From the NCBI GenBank assembly GCA_035286585.1, contig DATEDC010000225.1:1-18177 (forward strand): a stretch of DNA of 18,177 bases, written 5' to 3'. Numbering within the stretch: position 1 is the first letter of the stretch; every line of letters begins with the position of its first letter. Under the pieces are notes generated by a model. The model searched no databases, was not told the origin of the DNA, and was given only the letters and a program-made list of their open reading frames with translations. Below are positions 14,271 to 18,177 of the stretch, in pieces. This stretch comes from DSOS01 sp035286585 (GTDB taxonomy: Bacteria > Chloroflexota > Anaerolineae > Anaerolineales > UBA4823). Both the position numbers and the translations under genes were made by a program.

Positions 14271-14981
14271 ATCCGACATCCTAAGAAAACTCGTTCTCCC
14301 CTTGAAATTCCGACCACAAATCTGAAATTCGGAGACTGCATTATTGTTAAACCCGGCATCAAAGATCCTGACTTCGGCATCGATATCGGCGGCTGGCAAG
14401 GCCGGATCACAGAAATCGAGTCTTACCAGCCCGATCAGGTGACCATCACGTTCCAATGGGATAGCCTGTCGCTCAAACGCATGCCACCATCTGCAATCCG
14501 TCGTAGTGAAGATATGGGGTTAGATTGGACAACGATGGGTTTATACCCTGAGGAAGTCGAGCATGCGGAACCGCGTGACACACAAGCTGAGGTAGACGCA
14601 CTCATTGAAGAGCTATCCGCTGAGCACGCATGGGACTACCTTGGTATACAAGGCCAGCGCATCCATAAGGTGCTGCAGGAGGTTAACGAAGACGACGACA
14701 TGGCAGCATTCGAAGCCTGGCAGGAGTACCTGGAAGCACATCTGAAGCTACCGTTTGACGCAGTTGTATCAGAATACCAGGAACGCGGTCCATTACAAGT
14801 TGGCGATCAGGTGAAAGTCGTGGGTTTCGAAGGCGTGGAAAATCTGTATGGCGTGCTGGTTGACATCAAAGCCGGGCGCATACCGTATGTTTTCCCCCTA
14901 TGTGACTTGAAAGCGGCCAACGAAAAATCGGCCAACTTTACCCCGACCGACGATTACGCCGTTTGGTTTGCCAACCGCTAA
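14271..14981 (+). CDS. SH3-like plus CcbP-type calcium-binding domain protein; start unclear
   Basis: The C-terminal half matches cyanobacterial CcbP (Calcium_bind): FEAWQEYLEAHLKLPFDA, then a PLQVGDQVKVVGF segment, a short strand, VFPLCDL, and a final acidic DDYAVWFANR. CcbP binds Ca2+ through acidic side chains. The N-terminal part (NLKFGDCIIVKPGIKDPDFG, GGWQGRI, WDSLSLKRMP) looks like an SH3-type barrel. Coding similarity clearly begins before the GTG at 14439, since this conserved-looking stretch is encoded from 14319. The frame is open back to 14271, where no ATG, GTG or TTG is found; directly before it stand ATG AGC AAA TGA (14259-14270) in the same frame. Either a nonsense change broke the start or translation begins at a rare codon such as ATT 14307 or CTG 14322. 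I give the full open stretch. It leads a likely three-gene operon. Confidence 0.7.
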   Translation: MRHPKKTRSPLEIPTTNLKFGDCIIVKPGIKDPDFGIDIGGWQGRITEIESYQPDQVTITFQWDSLSLKRMPPSAIRRSEDMGLDWTTMGLYPEEVEHAEPRDTQAEVDALIEELSAEHAWDYLGIQGQRIHKVLQEVNEDDDMAAFEAWQEYLEAHLKLPFDAVVSEYQERGPLQVGDQVKVVGFEGVENLYGVLVDIKAGRIPYVFPLCDLKAANEKSANFTPTDDYAVWFANR

Positions 14982-15013
14982 TCGATGAGTGATGCAGCAA
15001 AGAAGGTAATTGA

Positions 15014-15310
15014 ATGATCAAGCCCGGCAGTAAAGACCGTAAGGCAAGCATCTTGATCACTGGCCTGGAGTTGGATGAACTTCAGCGCTTTGTTTGGATG
15101 ATGGCCGAAAGCTTTGGGCTGGATCGCCGTATTGCCAATTACCAGGGCGTGCGGCCCATTGGACTATGGCGTTGGGACCTTGAATGCCTGGTGGATGTGA
15201 TTGACTCAGTGTTGGATGATCCCGAATACTACCCAACCCAGGATGCTCCTGAATACCTGGCGATCAAAGCATTGCGTGACCGCTTGCAAGCCGAAGAAGA
15301 TGCTTTGTAA
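15014..15310 (+). CDS. Hypothetical protein (98 aa)
   Basis: AGAAGG lies seven bases before the ATG, a strong ribosome binding site. The protein is soluble and mixed alpha/beta, with two helices rich in Leu, Trp and acidic residues (LDELQRFVWMMAESFGL and LECLVDVIDSVLDD) and a charged C-terminal helix. I know no family for it. It starts 32 bases after the calcium-binding gene and ends 35 bases before the 561-aa gene, so the three are probably co-transcribed. Confidence 0.72.
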   Translation: MIKPGSKDRKASILITGLELDELQRFVWMMAESFGLDRRIANYQGVRPIGLWRWDLECLVDVIDSVLDDPEYYPTQDAPEYLAIKALRDRLQAEEDAL

Positions 15311-15345
15311 GCCGAATTACAGACGAATACTCGAAAGAGATAAGC

Positions 15346-17031
15346 ATGTCAAACCATCGTAAACCTGCATCTGACCGCCTGGGGCACATCCGTGCCTACC
15401 TGGATAAAAAGACCAAGTCTGAGCTGATCGCACTGCTGCTGGATCTTGTACAGGAAATGGATGAGCCAACCCGCCAGCGGTTTTGGGAGCACCTGGCCCC
15501 GCCCGGGATGGCAACTGCCGATTTGCGCTACCCATCGGCAGAAGATTTCCTGGCCGAATTGGAAGCCTTCGCCGAAAAAGTATCCGAAGGGGAATATTAC
15601 GACGAAGAAGTTGCGATGTTTTACGGGGAGGACAATTACAACGAGTACGTTGACTACGAGCCTGACGATCATACCGGGTTGAAAGCGCTGCGCGCCTTCT
15701 TTCACGAGGCCGACTCGTACTTCGACGCCGGTCAATTCGCTGTGGCTGCGGAAGCGTATGATATCTTGCTTGACCTGATATTGGGTGATACTTACGACAC
15801 CCTGGGATTGCCCGACCCGCTGGAATTCTTACCGCAAGACGAACGCCAGGTGGTCAGCCGCTATTTTGCCGCCTTGCAAGCCAGCCTTCCCCAGGCTGAG
15901 TTTTTCGATAAGACACTGCGTTTCCTGGCGCTTCACGAGCATCCAACCGACCTGGAGCGATTCCTGGAATTGGTTGGGAGTGAGCGCCAGCTCGAACTTC
16001 TAGCGCACCTGGAGGCCTGGGCAGACCGGCATGTTCAGAGCGCCTGGCCAGCGCGCTTTCATGGCCTGGCCTTTCACCTGCACCTGCTATTGCGTTTCTA
16101 CGAGCAGGCCGGGCAAGCAGAGGCCATGCGCACCTTGTGGATGCGTTTCCGTCGTATGTATCCGGCTTGCTATACCCCGCTGCTGGCTGACCGGCAAGCC
16201 GCTGGCGATTGGGAAGCGGTTCTTGCCTACGCCCAGGAGGCCCTCGAAGGAGCGCGTCCCCCACGTCCGGCTTATTCCCTTCGCGAACCGTGGGATAGCC
16301 CAGATACGCTCTCGTTACGCGGCTACCTGGCAAGGGCTTACACTGCTTTAGACGATACCGCCAAAGCCTTTGAACTCTATCGCCCAGCTTTCGATGACCT
16401 GCCCAGCTTTGAAACCTTTGCTCAGGCTCGCAGGCTGGCCGATGCGGTGTCGGCTGAAAAAGGATGCGTTTTTACCGAAGAGGCCATCGACCATCTGCGC
16501 CGACAAGGGGACCATCAGCGTTACGTGCTGTGCCAGGTGTACCTCAGTGAGGGGCGTTATGATGAGGCCTATTCGCTGGTTGCCAGGTTGATCGGCTACC
16601 AGAGCATAGAGGAAAGCAAGCTGGTCGCCAAAGCGCACCTGATGGCGGCGCTGGGTCCGGAGCCGGATGAGCGCATGGGCAGCAACCTGTGCGATCTCTA
16701 CGCTAAGGTTAAGCAGGGGGAAAAGGAGCCGCAACGCTTTTTGCGCGACGCTTTGCCGCAGTCACCGGCGGTATTGCGGGCGGTCGCGCTCGAACGCGCC
16801 GAAGCCATTTACCGCCGCCTTATGCAGGCTCATATTGATAACGGGCGCAAGACCTATGCCACAGGCGCTTACTATTGCGCTTTGTTGGGTGAAATCGCCT
16901 TGCACGAGGGTCGCCTGGCGGCATTCCGGCAGTGGTTCGAAGGCTACATGGAAGGTTATAAGCGCTTCCGTGCGCTTCGGGCCGAGATGGACAAGAAGGT
17001 GGGACCTGTGCTGCGCAGCCAGATCAAATAG
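15346..17031 (+). CDS. Large acidic helical-repeat protein of unknown function (561 aa)
   Basis: No signal peptide or membrane segment is present. Residues 1-55 are a helical domain with KKTKSELIALLLDLVQEM; residues 75-110 are strongly acidic and Tyr-rich (EGEYYDEEVAMFYGEDNYNEY), which could bind cations. From about residue 115 the chain is alpha-helical with TPR-like pairs, for example AFFHEADSYFDAGQFAVAAEAY and GYLARAYTALDDTAKAFELY. The C-terminal part holds ALERAEAIYRRLM and ends in a basic tail. I do not recognise a named family or any catalytic motif. Together with the CcbP-like gene upstream, the acidic segment hints at a calcium-linked role, but that is inference. The start has GAAAGAGAT upstream. 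Confidence 0.85.
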   Translation: MSNHRKPASDRLGHIRAYLDKKTKSELIALLLDLVQEMDEPTRQRFWEHLAPPGMATADLRYPSAEDFLAELEAFAEKVSEGEYYDEEVAMFYGEDNYNEYVDYEPDDHTGLKALRAFFHEADSYFDAGQFAVAAEAYDILLDLILGDTYDTLGLPDPLEFLPQDERQVVSRYFAALQASLPQAEFFDKTLRFLALHEHPTDLERFLELVGSERQLELLAHLEAWADRHVQSAWPARFHGLAFHLHLLLRFYEQAGQAEAMRTLWMRFRRMYPACYTPLLADRQAAGDWEAVLAYAQEALEGARPPRPAYSLREPWDSPDTLSLRGYLARAYTALDDTAKAFELYRPAFDDLPSFETFAQARRLADAVSAEKGCVFTEEAIDHLRRQGDHQRYVLCQVYLSEGRYDEAYSLVARLIGYQSIEESKLVAKAHLMAALGPEPDERMGSNLCDLYAKVKQGEKEPQRFLRDALPQSPAVLRAVALERAEAIYRRLMQAHIDNGRKTYATGAYYCALLGEIALHEGRLAAFRQWFEGYMEGYKRFRALRAEMDKKVGPVLRSQIK

Positions 17032-17151
17032 TGAGATTACCTGGCAAAATTGATCAGCCTCGTCGGGCAGCCGAACTGCTCAAGCTACCGGCCTTCGGTC
17101 TGCGCTCGCGCTTCGCCCGCCTGGGGATACCGCTGCGAGTCGAACCGCAGA

Positions 17152-17505
17152 TCAATCCCCCGCAGATCGTACCCGAACCCGGTCCCGTTCCGCCGTAATG
17201 ATCGATCCTGCACTCAACTCATTCCTATACTTTTCCAAGACCCGCAGACAATAAACCCCTTGTTGCCTTGCGGATAAGTTGACCAGTCGTACAATCCCGG
17301 AGTGAGATTGGCCTTGGACGACAGCTAACTCTCCGAAATCTTTATCCAATGTGATTAAAACCCTGCCTTCACGGTGAGCTCTGGCCAGGATTTCCGCGTC
17401 GCCTGGATCCTCATCCCATTGACCAGCCCAAACGACGTCATGACCTGCGCCCTCGAGTTCATCCCGCGCGCCTCCCCATACACAGGCATCAAGCAATACC
17501 TTCAA
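17152..17505 (-). CDS. DUF5615 PIN-like toxin candidate
   Basis: The 117-aa product follows the DUF5615 (PIN-like, Mut7-C related) pattern: VLLDACVW with an early Asp, GHDVVWAGQW, ILARAHREGRVLITLDKDFGEL with the second acidic cluster, then GIVRLVNL. Proteins of this group are thought to be nucleases paired with DUF433 antitoxins. It starts with TTG, whose last three bases overlap the antitoxin stop in the sequence TTGA, a sign of coupled translation. Activity is inferred from family and pairing; the acidic residues are intact. Confidence 0.85.
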   Translation of the reverse strand: MKVLLDACVWGGARDELEGAGHDVVWAGQWDEDPGDAEILARAHREGRVLITLDKDFGELAVVQGQSHSGIVRLVNLSARQQGVYCLRVLEKYRNELSAGSIITAERDRVRVRSAGD

Positions 17506-17753
17506 GAAGCAGGCTCCAAGCTCAAGGGCTCAATCCGCTCGTGCGCCACTAACCTACGGGCATATACGAGGCAGGCCTGGATATCCTCCGGCTCCAGCCA
17601 GGGATATCCTCCTAGAATAATTTCGGGTGTATCACCGGCTGCCAGCATACCCAACACATGCTCCACAGCCAACCGGTGACCGCGAATGATTGGCTTGCCA
17701 CCGAAAATCTTCGGGTTCAGGGTTATACGTTCTAGTAACTTCGTTTCATCCAT
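17502..17753 (-). CDS. DUF433 antitoxin candidate
   Basis: This 83-aa protein shows the typical DUF433 opening ITLNPKIFGGKPIIRGHRLAVEHVL, then MLAAGDTPEIILGGYPWLEPEDIQACLVYA, a helix-turn-helix-like arrangement. It would neutralise the DUF5615 product encoded next to it and may repress its own promoter. AGGTG lies about a dozen bases before the ATG. On this strand a perfect TATAAT (complement of 17811-17816) lies 57 bases before the start, although its -35 box is poor. Confidence 0.87.
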   Translation of the reverse strand: MDETKLLERITLNPKIFGGKPIIRGHRLAVEHVLGMLAAGDTPEIILGGYPWLEPEDIQACLVYARRLVAHERIEPLSLEPAS

Positions 17754-17923
17754 ATCATCTGCACCTATGTATAGAATTTCAATTCAGGAAAATGATCCGC
17801 ATCCTGTAGAATTATAACCTTATCTTGGGTGATTATCATCCAAACGGAAAAAATTCACTCCCCTCTATATCGACCAGCCAGTGAACCTCCGCCCCGAGGG
17901 AAAACTGCAGCATCTCCGACCTG

Positions 17924-18124
17924 GTGCGCGAGATCGTGCGCGAGCGGCTTCGCAATCAAGAAATTGATACAATATGGCAGCAGCGCATGCAAGCTCTGGA
18001 GGGGCTCACCCGACTGCGGCTAAAGATCCAGGAAGAACATGGCATCTACCAGGGTGACATTATCGAAGAAGTGCGCGTTGAGCGAGATGCTGATTTCGAC
18101 CGCGTCTGGCAGGGTAAGGCGTGA
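17924..18124 (+). CDS. Ribbon-helix-helix (VapB-like) antitoxin, N-terminus damaged
   Basis: The frame reads NCSISDLVREIVRERLRNQ from 17903, the second helix region of ribbon-helix-helix antitoxins, then a helical, charged C-terminal part (66 aa from the GTG at 17924) that would wrap the toxin. The missing first strand appears in another frame at 17863-17886 as LYIDQPVN, and no normal start codon precedes it. About eight residues between the two parts are also missing, so an internal deletion with frameshift is likely. The stop overlaps the start of the PIN-toxin gene by four bases (GTGA), the normal VapBC layout. The shortened product may lack DNA binding but could still bind toxin. Confidence 0.55.
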   Translation: MREIVRERLRNQEIDTIWQQRMQALEGLTRLRLKIQEEHGIYQGDIIEEVRVERDADFDRVWQGKA

Positions 18125-18177
18125 GCGCGTTCGCCAATACGAACGTGATTGTGATTGACGCTAACGTTAGTCTGGCG
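18121..18177 (+). CDS. PIN-domain (VapC-like) toxin, 3' part cut by window
   Basis: Only 19 codons are in the window. The GTG start overlaps the antitoxin stop. VIVIDANVSLA is the usual first strand of PIN-domain ribonucleases, with the first catalytic Asp. The rest lies beyond the window, so completeness and activity cannot be judged. Confidence 0.65.
   Translation, partial: MSAFANTNVIVIDANVSLA

Noticed and set aside
17031..17198. A 55-codon + strand frame starting at a GTG that overlaps the stop of the 561-aa gene (TAGTG) and ending in a Pro-rich tail.
   Set aside because: It has no ribosome binding site, no recognised motif, and its last 47 bases overlap the end of the well supported DUF5615 gene on the other strand. 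The coupling-type start is tempting but not enough.
17811..17839. Candidate promoter on the - strand for the DUF433 gene, with a perfect TATAAT.
   Set aside because: The -35 position (ATGATA at 17-base spacing) is poor and the region is AT-rich, so a chance match is likely; noted in the gene entry only.

Overview
The window is GC-rich bacterial DNA. Its protein style suggests Chloroflexota, probably an Anaerolineae-type lineage: a divergent FtsZ, long Ala/Leu-rich TPR proteins, DUF433/DUF5615 pairs and tRNA genes without encoded CCA. This assignment is inference; the window holds no rRNA or other phylogenetic marker.

Left block (1-13981, all + strand, short gaps or overlaps). It opens inside an FtsZ-family GTPase whose T7 catalytic loop carries His where the second catalytic Asp normally sits. 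Next come an 84-aa and a 70-aa small protein, the second preceded by a perfect 20-bp palindrome. Then follow a secreted glycosidase-like barrel in which both catalytic Glu positions appear substituted, a membrane-anchored LytR-CpsA-Psr (LCP)-like protein lacking the usual arginines, and a two-TM protein. A giant 1858-aa TPR protein is followed by a 942-aa TPR protein ending in a caspase/gingipain-like (clan CD) peptidase domain with a visible His/Cys dyad. The block ends with a membrane-anchored PG_binding_4-like plus class A beta-lactamase-fold protein. I read it as a cell envelope/division locus in which several ancestral enzymes have become non-catalytic, next to a possible TPR-regulated protease module. 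That module is the best candidate here for an undescribed system.

Middle (13982-14173): a tRNA-Arg(TCG) with a TATAAT box, then a clear rho-independent terminator and a second hairpin.

Right block (14259-18177). Three + strand genes form a likely operon: a CcbP-like calcium-binding protein with an SH3-like N-terminal part, a 98-aa unknown and a 561-aa helical-repeat unknown. The first has an in-frame TGA three codons after its only plausible ATG. Then come a DUF433/DUF5615 toxin-antitoxin pair on the - strand and, divergent from it, a damaged ribbon-helix-helix antitoxin overlapping the start of a PIN-domain toxin cut by the window end. Lying just after a tRNA, with toxin-antitoxin modules and decayed genes, this block looks like an accessory region. 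No stretch over 300 bases is free of features.
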